Source of the DNA: Tetracentron sinense
Taxonomy: Eukaryota > Streptophyta > Magnoliopsida > Trochodendrales > Trochodendraceae
Direction of reading: 5' to 3'
DNA length: 64,000 bases
Assembly (NCBI GenBank): GCA_015143295.1
Contig: CM026551.1
Coordinates: 12,883,827-12,947,826, forward strand
Of the stretch, positions 22,936 through 34,649 are shown piece after piece; positions within the stretch are counted from its first letter, which is position 1, and every line of letters begins with the position of its first letter. A program made the position numbers and the translations under genes. The notes beneath the pieces were generated by a model. It was not told the DNA's origin and did not search any database. It saw only the letters and a program-made list of their open reading frames with translations.

Positions 22936-24044
22936 CAACCATCTAACCTTGGTTTTAAGAAAAAAATATTAATGCTAAAGATTGAAGTTGTTAACAAGAG
23001 TTAAAGAAGGCTTTTGTGTTACAACCATAGAGAATGTCAAGTAAAAAATAATTATCTGGAACACGATGTAAACATGCAGATGGGAACTTGTCGGTTCTTC
23101 ATTCTTCGGTGATGAAGTCCATTTCTAGGGCTTCCCATGAATCCTTTGTATTCTTCGTCTTCTTAGACAACCGATCCAATAACTGAACCCGAGTAGATCT
23201 GTCAAAAAAAAAAACCTTTAATAAGGGTACCCTGCCCAGCGGGGTTAGGGCCTAGCCAATATAAGTAAGGGCAGTGTGACCCTCTCTTGCTCCCACCCTA
23301 CCCTTTGACAGTCTACCCTAACTCAGACTCCTTAAAATCGTAATTCTAATCCCTGTTAACTTTAACCATAATCCCCTTATTGACTGATTCTCTAACCTTA
23401 ACATTGTAATTATCTTGAACACTTTAATTACAACCTTAGTTTGTTGTCAAATTATATTTCATCTAGTTTAATTATCATACTTGTTTTACTTTACTTTTCT
23501 TTTTAATTTATTTTATTTTTAAAGAATTCAATTGAATTATCTATTGGGTTGGTGTTCGGTATAGAAAAAAAATTTGTTATCTCGAATGAAAAAAAAAGAT
23601 CATTTTTCTTTCCTGCCCTGTGGCCCCGTCAATCCATCATGCCTTACCCTAACCCTTTGAGGGCAAGGTCTAGGCCTAGTCAATCCAAAAACCAACCACA
23701 AGGCAAATACCCAAGTGTTTAACCGATTGCAAGTTCTTCACCATTTTGGTACCTACTCATTCAGGGATAGAAAAAAGACAAAAACTAATAAAAGACCTAA
23801 TTTAGTTAATAACTAAAAAATTTAGTAATTAATTCAAAATTTTCAGTAGAATTGAAAAAAAAATAAAAAGAAATAGAAAAATATTATTTTCCAATCATTA
23901 TATTCCAACTGAGAAAAACTAAATACAGAAAATTTGTGCAATTTTTTTGTCATGGTCTTGGATATAGTCTATACAATTAAGAAATTTTTGTATGTATTAG
24001 ATATGGGACAGTCTATAATTTTCTAATCACGCTCAATCTTTTGC
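22936..24044. other. AT-rich intergenic stretch without a recognised gene
   Basis: No conserved reading frame was seen. Two short GC-richer patches (23225-23330 and 23605-23690) share CCTGCCC and TACCCT(A)ACCC motifs with 16320-16430 and may be scraps of one small element. Confidence 0.4.
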
Positions 24045-24399
24045 AGATTTTAAGATTAGTCAAGAGACCCATATCCATATTCTCTCTGCCTCCCCAAATC
24101 ATAAAATATTAATTATGTGAAAGGAGCAAAATTAATGATGAGTCAAGAGACCCGATGAGGGGCAATTTATAGAGGGGTCAAGCCAAAAGAAGTGATACCT
24201 AATTAATATTTTATAAAGCATAATCTTGTATTTTTGGAAATAAAATTAAGGGATTTTTAATATCTTTCCTAATATATATAGAACACAAATGCATGCATGA
24301 GAATGAAAGTAGCAATAGCAAATTACTCTACCAAGTCCAACTTGTCGTGGATGGAATTAGGTTAAAGATATTCATTGATTTGTGTTGAGACTTAACCCA
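24045..24399 (-). repeat. Promoter-like repeat P, copy 6
   Basis: Paralogue of 13235-13576, with the same inverted ATTCTCTCTGCCTCCC segment at its start and the same CACTA insertion point at its end. Confidence 0.65.
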
Positions 24400-24515
24400 C
24401 ACTACAAGGAAAAAAAAACTTTACTAACAACGGTTATGTATCCATGGCAATTTATAAAATTTACAAATGTATATTTATCCGTCGCTAATTGTTTAAAACC
24501 TTTAGCGACCAATAT
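24400..24515. mobile_element. CACTA transposon end, paralogue of 13577
   Basis: Begins CACTACAAGGAAAAAAAAAC and keeps a few subterminal CAACGGTT and TAGCGACC motifs. It is shorter than the block A copy through internal loss. Confidence 0.65.
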
Positions 24516-25170
24516 ATATATATATTTTTAAAATGCATATATGACATATAACCTCTTTCATTCACATTTACTAAGAAGTATAGTCTCATAAAATAACAAG
24601 AAAAAATTAATACATAGAATTTAGAAATCAAAATACTCAACGTACATAATATCTAAATTTACAACATACATAACAAGTTTTAAGAACAGAAAAAAAAAGC
24701 AGAGGCTGAGATGGCATGTCCTACAACTACAAGAATATACACCGCGGGGACACCCCCCTATGGGCACTCGATCATGAGTATCTCAACTGCAGAATGGATG
24801 TGATGAAATTAAAACATTAAGCAACCCCTAATGCAACTCCATGATGATGCGCACCTGCAAAGTGTGCTTCATAGCACCCAAGGACCATTTGCCCTCACCC
24901 ACACTCACACTTGCATCCAAATTCCAAGCTCATGCACGAGCCCACTCGTGGATCAACACTACGGTGGTAATAGTGTGTGGAGTATTTTATACCTTAAGGG
25001 AGTTTTTTTTCGGAATGCATCTTAAGGGGACATTATATACTCTCTCTTGTAGTTAGGAAATGTGTAACTAAACATTTAAGAGGAAGAACACGCTTGAAAA
25101 CACAGTTGAGTTGCTTGTTCTCGTATAAACACCAAACTTTGAACCCACTAAACATCACATATGGGATTTT
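24516..25170. repeat. Paralogue of 14110-15480
   Basis: Shares CTGAGAYGGCATGTCCTAC, GAATGGATGTGATGAAATTA and GAGCCCACTCGTGGATCAAC with block A. The nested MITEs of A at 14552-15090 are absent here. A further scrap of this unit lies at 54770-54830 and 55210-55290. Confidence 0.65.
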
Positions 25171-26164
25171 TCCTCTTTTAAAAAACTGGCCTTAAACTAA
25201 ATGGCTTGGACCAAGACTAAACTAAAACAACTTTAAGGGGTGTTGTACATTTTATAATTACTAATTTTGGGTTAATTGACTTCTTCTTTTTAATCTCTTA
25301 CCCAACTTTTTTCAGATTTTATGGATTTTTTTTCCAATTTTTCTCTAATCAAAAAATGATCAAACTCCTACGACTTGGTGACTATGCAATACATGAAAGA
25401 TGCAGGGCCTTAACAGGTAGTTAGAGATACTCAATTAGACCATCCAATAATGGTTTGATGGCTAGTTCAATCAGACCAGTACGATAACTAGTTCTGGCAG
25501 ACTAGTCCCTCAATCAAGACTGGATGGCAAAAGATTTAGCTCATCCCTATGGTGAACAATGCCATCACCACGAAAAAAAGGACATATGGAGAGAAGTCAA
25601 AAAAAATTCCCACCTGTTTTTTGACTTCTTTCCATTTAATTTTTTTTTTCTTTTTCTTATCACATGTCCACTGATGGCGTTGCTCACCAGATGGAGGGAT
25701 ACTCTGGTGAGCAACATAATAAATCTCTTGCCAGCCTGGATCATGCTAAGTGGTACTTGATAGACCATTCTCTGAGACAATGGACAACTCCATTTGGCTG
25801 TCACATTGGAGTTTTTCGATTTGTAGATCACCTATTGGTGCATCCATGTCTTGTATTGGTTGCCCAAATAAGAGGAGATTGAACTACACAGCTTGACGGA
25901 AAAACAAGATTGGAAGAAAAAATCAATCAAGATATTTATTGAATAAACTTGGATAATCTTTACTCCAACCCTATAACATTTATATAAAGATGAAAACATC
26001 TGAAGATACAAATAAATCACAAAACCAAGCTAATCTAATTTTACAAAATCTAATTAAATCAAATTCAAATTTAAATCTACCCAAGATGAATATATCTCAT
26101 CTCACCTTATTACATCACTCTATTAATTTTCTAATATTGCATCTCCAAGGGGCGAAATCCTAGT

Positions 26165-26670
26165 TATGCGGTAGATCACCGGCCTGAAGCAGATGTCCAT
26201 GGACCATGTTTTTATGGTAAAATAACAAACCAAATGTTGAATCAATATGTACGTTGAGAAAGGGAGAGAGTAAGTACTGAATCATGATGTAAGGAGGCAA
26301 AGAGAGTATGGATTTGAATCCTACGTGAAAAGGAGGAGAGACAGAGAAAGAACAATACATTTTAATATGTGAAAGGAGCAAAATTGACGAGTCAAGTTAT
26401 CCAATGAGGGGCAATTTATAAAGGGGTTTAAGCCAAAGGCGTGATACCTAATGAATATTTTACAAAGCGTAATCTTACATTTTTGGAAATAATATTAAGA
26501 GAGGTTTCAATATCTTTCTAATTTATGGAGCTCAAATGCATGCATGTGCATGACAGTAGCAATACCAAATTACCCCCACCGGGTCCAACTCTCATAAATG
26601 AGATTAGCTTAGAGATATTGATTTGTGTTGAGTCCTAACCCAAGGCCCCACCTGAGTAATTGTGCCTGAA
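26165..26670 (-). repeat. Promoter-like repeat P, copy 7
   Basis: Carries the antisense frame HVGFKSILSLPPYIMIQYLL and the TATAAATTGCCCC motif near 26415. It ends with TGTGTTGAGTCCTAACCC like the other full copies. Confidence 0.65.
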
Positions 26671-26794
26671 ACTCTCCCAATCATATTTATTCATGTCCGT
26701 ACGTTGATTTAGCATATGTTCTAGAGTGCTTGTAAAATAGAAACCCTGTTTTACATTCCACACTCAAATTCAAATTAACTTATTAGACTAAAGA

Positions 26795-27193
26795 CAGTGT
26801 TTTGTTACCTAGTTCGCTACCTACTAGAACGAATCGCGAACCACTTCGTGATTTGGTTTATTTGAATTTGTGAAAATGAGTGAACCCACTACTCGAATCC
26901 AATAGTTTTAGTTTGACGAACTTTTTATTCGGATTCGATGAATTTTTTTTTAAGTTTGGCGAATTTGTCTTATGGGTTCGCGAACTGGTAATAAAACTAA
27001 TTTTTTAATACTTTTTAAAAAATAAATATTTATAATATATTTATTTACATGGTTAAAATATATATTTGTATTAATATTATATAAGCGAACCAAGAAACGA
27101 ATTGTTTCATCCTACACGAATTGGGTTCACTCTAGAGTAGCAAATTGCGAACCCGAATTCAAACCGAGCGAACCGATGAACCAAGTAACATTG
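26795..27193. mobile_element. hAT-like element related to 19271-19745
   Basis: The ends CAGTGTTTTGTTACCTAG and, inverted, CAATGTTACTTGGTTC, plus internal GCGAACC / GGTTCGCG motifs, match the 475-bp element in block B. No convincing target duplication remains. Confidence 0.55.
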
Positions 27194-27398
27194 GGTTAAG
27201 GGCATCTAAAAAATTGGCATGTAAAACCCATCCCTCTTTTTGGTTCCTTAGAAATTAAGATGTCAAAAAGAAAAGTGGAAGAGAATTCAATTTTTCAATA
27301 TTTGATTATAAAGAAATATGTTAGAAAAAAAGGGAAATTTTTTAGAAACTCATCACAGACGTTACCAAATGGCAATGCATTTATCTAGAAGTTATTTT

Positions 27399-27947
27399 TA
27401 CTAGTATAAAGAGAATGACCGGGTTAACGTTGATTAAATTTCAGTTGAATTTCATTTTAATTCAAAAACTGCTCATTTAGTATTATATAAAGAGAATGAT
27501 ACTTAAAAAGGTTGATTGAATTTTAGTTGAATTCCAAAACTGTTCATTTACTAATATATAAATAGAATAATATTTACAAAGGTTAAATAAATTTTAGTTT
27601 AATTTCAAAACTACCCCTTTATTAATATATAAAGAGAATGATACTTAAAAGGGTTAAATGAATTTTAGCTTAGTTCCAAAACTCCTCTTTATTAATATAT
27701 CTATACTAATATAAGAGTGATTGGGTTCAAAACGTGATTGAATTTTGTCTTAATTCCAAATTACCATTTACTAATTTCAGCTTTATTAATACAGGAACTT
27801 AAAAAGTTGATTGAAATATAACTTAATTTCATAACTGTGTTTTACTAAATATAAAGTAAATTTTGATAATTGGGCCAGTTGTCGAATCGGCTGGGTGACT
27901 CATTCTCAGTTCGACCGGTTTGGTTGAATCATGTCCTTTTATTATTA

Positions 27948-27984
<37 letters not shown>

Positions 27985-28320
27985 CTTTTTTTGGTTGGTT
28001 CTTCCGATTTTTTCCAGTTATATCACCAGTTTTTTCGGTTCAATTGGTTGGTTCTATTGGTTCCCGATTTTAAAGACGGTTTTCACAACAATCCAGTTAT
28101 GATGATTTTTGGGATTGATTGACTGGCCGGTTCCTGATTTTACCGATTTAACCAGTCGGGTCAATCCGATTTTCAAAACACTGATTTAAAGAAAATGAGA
28201 GAGTTATTACAAATGTAGATTGAAAATTATCTTAATTTAATTGAAAATTATCTTAATTTCAAAATTGTCATTAACTAATATAAAGAGAATGTGACTTAGA
28301 AAATGTACTATTTTATTTCT
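27399..28320. repeat. Tandem array of roughly 72-bp monomers, array 1
   Basis: At least seven degenerate monomers start at about 27399, 27480, 27553, 27624, 27703, 27774 and 27848. Each runs TAATATAAAGAGAATGA, then TTAAAA-GTTGATTGAATTTT, then CCAAAACT-TTTAC. An unrelated 330-bp element (about 27858-28186) interrupts the array, which resumes to 28320. The monomer start resembles the 5' end of the small Helitrons at 34007 and 35397. Confidence 0.7.
27858..28186. mobile_element. GGTTGG-rich MITE, copy 1
   Basis: Runs from TTTTGATAATTGGGCCAG to TCCGATTTTCAAAACACTG, with repeated CCGGTT / TTCGGTT motifs and an (AT)n microsatellite at about 27951-27980. The same element lies at 32308-32638 in the second array, with ends ATGTTTTCATAACCGGGCC and TGATTACTAAAACACT forming an imperfect inverted repeat. 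Confidence 0.6.
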
Positions 28321-28899
28321 AAAAATGTCTCTCAAATTTTATACCCAAGACGCCCCAATTTCTAATGGCCATAACCGTGTTTGGTTTGTAACAATATAAT
28401 GGATTGTCGTGCAATTGATACCTAATGACTAAAATTTACTTTTTTTTGTTTGAATTATTAAAATTTAGGGAAATAATTACCTAGATAATGGTTCTGATTA
28501 GACGAGGCGGTGGTGACATTTTGACTATATTATTTCAAGTAGTGATTTATTCATGGGGCCTTAGGGATGGTGCAATGTTTGCCGACACTGATGAAAACTT
28601 AGGCAAAGGGAAGGCTATTTTGGTCCACTGATGAAAACTCAGACAAAGGGAAGGCTATGTTTGTCATTGCATCCCATTGACATTGTTTCGGAGGATGATT
28701 CAGACCCCAATGTCTAAAACCAATATAAAAAAGAAACTTTCAATTCTACAAATTCAGAAATATCACCTTTCTTCGTGACAGTTCAGAAAACATAGACTAA
28801 AATCAAATGGGTGTGCTAGAAAAAAAAAAGAGAAGTACATTGCTTGCATGACAGTTTAGAAGTTGCATGCTTTGATATGTATGTATCTCCACACATTGC

Positions 28900-29215
28900 T
28901 GCATCCAGGTTGCCAGTGCCGTCTCCGAAGGATTGAGATCCAAGTGATAATGTAGATCACTAGCCCGATTCAAGTCCATGAACTACGTTTACGTTTTTTA
29001 ATGGTAAAATACCAAACCACATATTGAATCAAAATGTATTTTAAGAAAGGGAGAGAGAAAGTACTGAATCATGATGTAGGAAGGGAGAGAGAGTATGGAT
29101 TTGAATCCGACATAAAAAAAAATGGGGGAGAGATAGAGAAAGAACAATACATTTAAGATTAGATATGTGAAATGAACAAAATAATTGACTAGGAAACAAG
29201 AGACCCAATCAGGGG
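28900..29215 (-). repeat. Promoter-like repeat P, copy 8 (truncated)
   Basis: Has GATCACTAGCCCGATTCAAG and the GGGAGAGAG...TATGGATTTGAATCCGACAT core, then stops at a truncated hAT end (CAGGGGCGGAGCCACATGGG at 29210) and a C run. Confidence 0.6.
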
Positions 29216-29261
29216 CGGAGCCACATGGGGCCCGGTGGGGACTGAAGCCCCCCCCCCCCCG

Positions 29262-30440
29262 ACCTTTAAGAATAGCATCTATGAGCTAATAAATGAGCTC
29301 GTGTGGGCTTGACAATGGCCTCTTTACGGACCAAGAAACAAAACACATTGATATGCTTGTACTGTGTATGAGATACACAATACGAAGGTTAGAGAAATCA
29401 AAGGAAACATGACTATCTATTCTGATCACTGACAACAATAGATTCACGATGATGCGTCCTGAACTTAGATCATTTAAAGTCACCCACTAGGCACTAGCTT
29501 TGCCTCTCCATTTGGGACCTACTTCTTGTAAGATTTTTTGTAAGGTTTATGGTCTTGGCAATGTTCATGGTCCAAACCCGGATAAAGTCTACTCCAAATA
29601 AGGTTTTAGTTGTAGCCAAAAAGTGTTGGTTTATGCATTAATTAAGTATCTCGGGTTATAAAGATGGTCTATAGTCTCCTTGATGGGTTAAGACTCTAAT
29701 GACCTAAACCTTAATAGGCTATCGGTCACAGATCCAACTCCTAAGAAAGCCTACAGTAAGTATCTTCCCCATTGAGAGCTAAGGAGTCATGGAATCTGAT
29801 GACCGTGTGCTTCGTCATCGACAACTAAAGGTTCTTTTCATCGTCTTCAATGATCGGAACAGCTAAGTAATTCTTGAATCCATGATTGGCTAGATCCAAT
29901 ATAAAATATAACACTTCTGTTATACTATGAACAAATATTCTCTGCTCTCTGATTGTTTGGCCGCAAGACTATTATTGTTCAAATCTGACTTTGTTTGATT
30001 ACAGTTCATCTTAATTCTGACTCAGCTTCTTAGTTTATTGATTGTTTGGTTACAGTCTATTCTCATTTCAATTTATCTATTTGTTAATAGTCTTCACTTT
30101 AATTACTCTTAACTGTTTGGTTACGAAACGCCCTCTATTAATTTCCAATTGCACTGTGCTTGATTACATCTCTGACACAAGTCTGCTTAATATCGTTCCA
30201 ATTATCCTATTTAATTTACAAGTGGAATCCTATTACATCTAGAATTGTTTAGGTTTATTTTGTTTCCATACGGATCCTCTTACTCAGGTGGATCTCTTGG
30301 GATCCATTTGGTTACAAAGTTAATCCTTAATCTATTATTAGCTTTCTGTCTCATGTTTGACTGCACAATTAGTTTTGAACCGTCTTAATAATATTCCTGG
30401 TTGAAATTGAGATATATTGTCTCCAATCATAATTTCATCC
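29262..30440. repeat. Dispersed block, third large copy
   Basis: Aligns with 2430-3080 and 17740-18360, from CCTTTAAGAATAGCATCTAT through GGATCCTCTTACTC to TTGAGATATATTGTCTCC. It is interrupted by the solo LTR at 29527-29913. Confidence 0.7.
29527..29913. mobile_element. Solo LTR, 387 bp, with 5-bp target duplication
   Basis: The insert starts TGTAAGATTTTTTG and ends AAATATAACA, giving the TG...CA ends of an LTR. It is flanked by CTTCT at 29522-29526 and 29914-29918. The paralogous site at 21300 reads CTACTTCTGTAATTC with no insert. This is a fossil left after loss of the internal region. Family unknown. Confidence 0.75.
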
Positions 30441-30792
30441 TTGGCCATTTGGACGAGGGTGATTTATAATCTGTGTTTTTTTAGGTTGAAATGATATCAC
30501 GTAACTACCACACACAGCCTGCAGACCTAAGAGATACTCGATTAGACCATCCAAGATTGCTTTGATGATGGTTCAATCAGACATTTATCATGACTAGTCC
30601 ACGCAAACTTGACACAAGTCTCGCAACGTTTCTTGAGGGGAGGAGCAGGCCATGAAGAAGCCATTTTCAATTTCCTTGGCTCAGATTATACACGAGTGTT
30701 CCTTTTTTAACCCTTATTAACTCTGGTTAAGAACTTTTAACCCAGATTAATATTTTTTTAATATATTTCCTAAAATCCAAGATTAGATCACC

Positions 30793-31097
30793 GTTCTTTT
30801 GGTGGAACTTTTAAAATCCGAACTTTCATTGTTTCATGCCTAATTTTACTTAATGTCTAAAACTATATTTTTCCATAGAGGGTTAAAGTTCTACAAATAT
30901 GGAACTTTCAAGTTCCACCAAAAATTTTGGATTTTTTAAGTTCCATATAGGTAGAACTTCTAAATAAATTGAATCCAATAAAACTGAGATGCCATCATGT
31001 AACAGGGTTAGAAACCCTCTCTCCTCTCATCCCAAACTCTTGCCTCTTCTTCAAAAGTATTAATATTCTGGACTTCTAAAAGTTCCACCAAAAGAAC
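30793..31097. mobile_element. MITE with perfect 21-bp inverted ends
   Basis: GTTCTTTTGGTGGAACTTTTA at 30793 is mirrored exactly by TAAAAGTTCCACCAAAAGAAC ending at 31097. Inner copies of the same motif (CAAGTTCCACCAAAAATTTT near 30910) lie inside. No clear target duplication was found. Confidence 0.7.
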
Positions 31098-31309
31098 ATT
31101 ATGGAAAATTTAAACCACTCGAAGTAAAATGATCCCAGTTACATAGCATATGAGATATTTATTTCCTACAAAGCTGATGAAAATTAACAACATAAAACTA
31201 TGACAGATGAATTTGTAACTGTTGGCATGCGGCTTTTGCAGTCTATGCATGCTTCCCGAGGACCAAGAATAGATTTCTTCCCACCAAGAAGGCGTAATGG
31301 TCGAAGTTG

Positions 31310-31765
31310 TTGGCGCTACCTCCGGATCAGGACGAGATCAAAGATATGGTAGATCCCTAGCCCGATTCACAAGTTCATGAACCATTTTTTTTTATGGTAA
31401 AAGACCAAACCATATAATAAGTCAAAATGCACGTTGAGAAAGGGAGATAACAAGTACTACATCATGATGTAGGGAGGGAAAGAGTATGGATTTGAATCCA
31501 ACATAAAAACGGGGAGAGATAGAGTAAGAACAACACATTTTAAGATTAGATCTGGGAAAGGAACAAAATTAACTAAGAAGCAATAAGGGACAATTTATAG
31601 AGGGGATTAAGCCAAAGGCGTGATACCTAATGAATGTTTTACACAACGTAATCTTACATTTTTGGAAATAAATATAAGAGGGATTTTCATATCTTTCCTA
31701 GTACAGAGTACAAATGCATGCATAAGAATGACAGCAATTGCATATTACTCCACCAAGTGTCCAAC
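31310..31765 (-). repeat. Promoter-like repeat P, copy 9
   Basis: Keeps GATCCCTAGCCCGATTCACA, the TATGGATTTGAATCCAACAT core and CAATTTATAGAGGGG. The antisense frame is interrupted here. Confidence 0.6.
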
Positions 31766-31774
31766 CGGAAGATT

Positions 31775-31985
31775 GATGGAACCGATTCCTCTACATTTAT
31801 AACCAGATTTTGGGGATCTGGATATGCCTCTGAGATCATCATGTGTCTCTTTTGACACCCCTTATCTGTGATTAAGATTCACCCACCCCTACAGGTCACC
31901 CACCCACCATTGCTTTTTGAGAAAATAATTTAATGATCTCAAGGGCATAACCGGATTCCCCAAATCCGATTAAATGAATTTTAGT
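31775..31985. mobile_element. Foldback MITE, AATCCTCTAC family, decayed copy
   Basis: Left end GATTCCTCTACATTTATAAC, then GACACCCCTTATCTGTGATT. The right part is CATAACCGGATTCCCCAAAT and then merges into the tandem array. Confidence 0.5.
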
Positions 31986-32790
31986 TTACTTCCAAAATTG
32001 TCATTTATTAATATATCTATACCAATATAAGAGTATATGAGAATAGCCTAGCTTAATTCCACAACTATGTACCCCTTTACTAATAATAGACAAAGAGAAT
32101 GATACTTAAAATGTTAAATGAATTTTAGCTTAATTTCAAAATTACCATTTATTATTATATATATACTAATATGATATTGGAGTGGCTGGATTCAAAACGT
32201 TGATTGAATTTTAACTTGATTCCAAAACTACCGTTTACTTCAGCTTTATAAATATAGGGGGCTTAAAAAGTTGATTGAAATTTAACCATTCAAAATTATG
32301 CTTTACTAGCCCAATGTTTTCATAACCGGGCCGATCGTTGAACTGGCTGAGTGACCCATTCTTAGTTCGATTGATCCGGTTGAATCGTGTCCTTTTATTA
32401 TATATATAATGAAATGCTAACGACCACTCAATGTGTGAAATTGTATATTTCTCTCTTTTTTTTGCTTGTTTTTCCAGTTATATTACTAGTTCTTCGATTG
32501 AACTGGTTGATTCTTCCGATTCCCGGTTTTAAGGTCGGATTTTAAAACAATCCAATTATGGTGGCTTTGGGACTGATTGATGGGCCGGTACCCTATTTTA
32601 CAGGTTTAACCGGCCGGTCCAGTCTGATTACTAAAACACTAATATAAAGAGAATGAGAAACTTAAAAATGTTGATTAAAATTTATTTCAAATCTAAAATT
32701 GTCATTAACTAATATAAAGAGAATGTGACTTAGAAACATTGATTGAAATTTACCTTATTTCAAAACTGTTTTTATTTTATTTTAAAAAAA
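31986..32790. repeat. Tandem array of roughly 72-bp monomers, array 2
   Basis: Same monomer as array 1 (TAATATAAAGAGAATG and GTTGATTGAATTTTA). It is likewise interrupted by the GGTTGG-rich MITE (32308-32638) and likewise followed by CAAAATGTCCCTC-type sequence, so arrays 1 and 2 are duplicates of one compound region. Confidence 0.7.
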
Positions 32791-33895
32791 TATCCTTCAA
32801 ATTTTTATACTCAAAATACCCTCAATTTGTTTTATAGTCAGAGTGTCTTTAAAGTTTTTTTATTCCCAAAATGCTCTGAAGTTGGGTTTCTATACCCAAA
32901 ATTAGGGGTGTATTCGAGCCAAGCTTGGCCAAGTTTGATCTTGCTTGAACAAGCTTGTTCGAGTTCGAGCTCCAACTTTAATAAAGCCAAGCAGAACTCG
33001 GGTTGGCTCAAGCTTGATTCACGAAATTATTTTATTTATTTTACATAATTTTAATAAAAACATTTATTAATAAATTATAACACAATAGATTATTTAAAAA
33101 ATAATAATACATATATATACTAAAATAAGATTTGAGAGTAGTCCTTCAATCCAAAGAGTTGAAAGTAATACAAGAGTTTTTGCTTTTAGTTTATTAACTT
33201 TTTTTTTATTATTATTATCTATTAAATTTATTATAAATTGAAAATTATTATAATCTATAATAAAGAAATTTTTAAATATTATTATGTATTAATAAAATAA
33301 CATTACCAAAAAATATTGTGTATGTATATTTTTTGAGTAGTCGAGCTCAAGCCAAATCGAGCTTTGAGCTGAGCCGGCAGGGTCTAGCTTGAGCTTGGCT
33401 TGTTTCACCATTTGAACTTAAACAAAAGCTTGGCTTGATTCGTTCAAGCCTGAAATGCCAGTTGGAGCTTCGCTCAAATGAGTCGAGTTGCGTCAAGCCA
33501 TTGAGCTAGCTTGGCTTAAGTGCAACCCTACCCAAAATGCCTTCAATTTTTTTTCTGTAGTCAGAATGTCCCGTGATTTTTTGTTTCCCAAAATGCTCCT
33601 AAATCATGTTTCTATATCCAAAATGTCTCTCAAAATTTATTTTATCAAAAATGTTCTTCAAGTTTAATCATATTTTATTTTATTTTATTTCTAAAATGTT
33701 CTTCAAGTTTCTATACCCACAATGCCTTCGATGTTCTCTATACCCACAATGCCCCCAAAAGTTTTTGGGTTCTCAAAATGTCCCTAAGTCAGATTTCTAT
33801 ACTCAGCATGCCCCTCACAAATATTTTAATGTATATGTCACTCAAGTTATACCCAAAATGTTCCTTAATTTTTTTTTCCAAAATGTCCCTCAAAT
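32790..33895. repeat. Degenerate tandem repeat, roughly 27-bp unit, split by a hAT element
   Basis: Units of the form CCCAAAATGTCCCTCAAATTT-CTATA repeat from 32790 to 32902 and from 33531 to 33895. A short stretch of the same unit closes array 1 at 28330-28360. The plus-strand frames across it are a by-product of the periodicity. Confidence 0.65.
32903..33530. mobile_element. hAT element, 628 bp, perfect 8-bp target duplication
   Basis: CCCAAAAT at 32895-32902 and 33531-33538 flanks an insert starting TAGGGGTGTATTCGAGCC and ending GGCTTAAGTGCAACCCTA (inverted: TAGGGTTGCACTTAAGCC). These are hAT-type ends. The body has AAGCTTGGCC / GAGCTTGGCT motifs around an AT-rich centre. No transposase. 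Confidence 0.85.
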
Positions 33896-34006
33896 TTCTA
33901 TATTGTTTATTTATGCATGTGCACGCCTACATATATAAGGATATTATTTCGATGTAGTGATATGTAGTTGATCTCACATGCATAACCCTCAATCCAATAT
34001 TATTTA

Positions 34007-34239
34007 TCTTTACTATTATAAAGAGTGAGCTGGTTGAATTTTGTCATAATGACAAAATTATACTTATTCTTATTTTATACCTTTACTATTATGAAGATAA
34101 TAGGGCAATTAAAAACGTTGATTGATTGAGTAATTGAAATGTCATAATGACAAAATTACCCTATCACTAGGGACCTTCTTCCCACTCTCTCTCCTCCTCC
34201 CCTCTTTCTGACGTGTGCATCGCACGTGCGGCCCACTAG
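34007..34239 (+). mobile_element. Small non-autonomous Helitron, 233 bp
   Basis: Starts TCTTTACTATTATAAAGAG, a common plant Helitron 5' end, and finishes CCCACTAG. The hairpin ACGTGTGCATCGCACGTGCG at 34211-34230 sits 5 bases upstream of that tail. It lies between A (34006) and T (34240), the expected host dinucleotide. Confidence 0.75.
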
Positions 34240-34649
34240 TTACCAATAAAGAGAATGCTCAGGTTCAAAACATTGATTGAATTTTAACTTAATTTCAAAA
34301 TCATCCGCTCTTTGAAATTAATAATTCTCATGTTAAATTCCCACCGTCCGAACTTCCAATGACCATTGATACTCACAATCTCAAGACAGAAAAGGAAATA
34401 TATACCCAACAATTGCTTGTTTTTTTTTTACCCCAAGATAAATTTTTAATAATTAAAAGTAAAAAAATAAATTAATTAACAAAAGAAAATCCAATTTCAT
34501 TTCATTCAAATATTGCAATCTCCACTAGAAAGGCACCAAGACGTCATATCCATAGGATAGCTCCCCAAAACCCTAAGAAATTACGTGAATTCCTGCACCT
34601 CAGCAAGGCATTCTGAGCCCTAGACTCCACCATTGATTCTCCAGTAGTA

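Noticed and set aside
32743-33938. Plus-strand frames of 101 and 110 codons
   Set aside because: They arise from the 27-bp tandem repeat and the edge of a hAT element. There is no domain or splice support.
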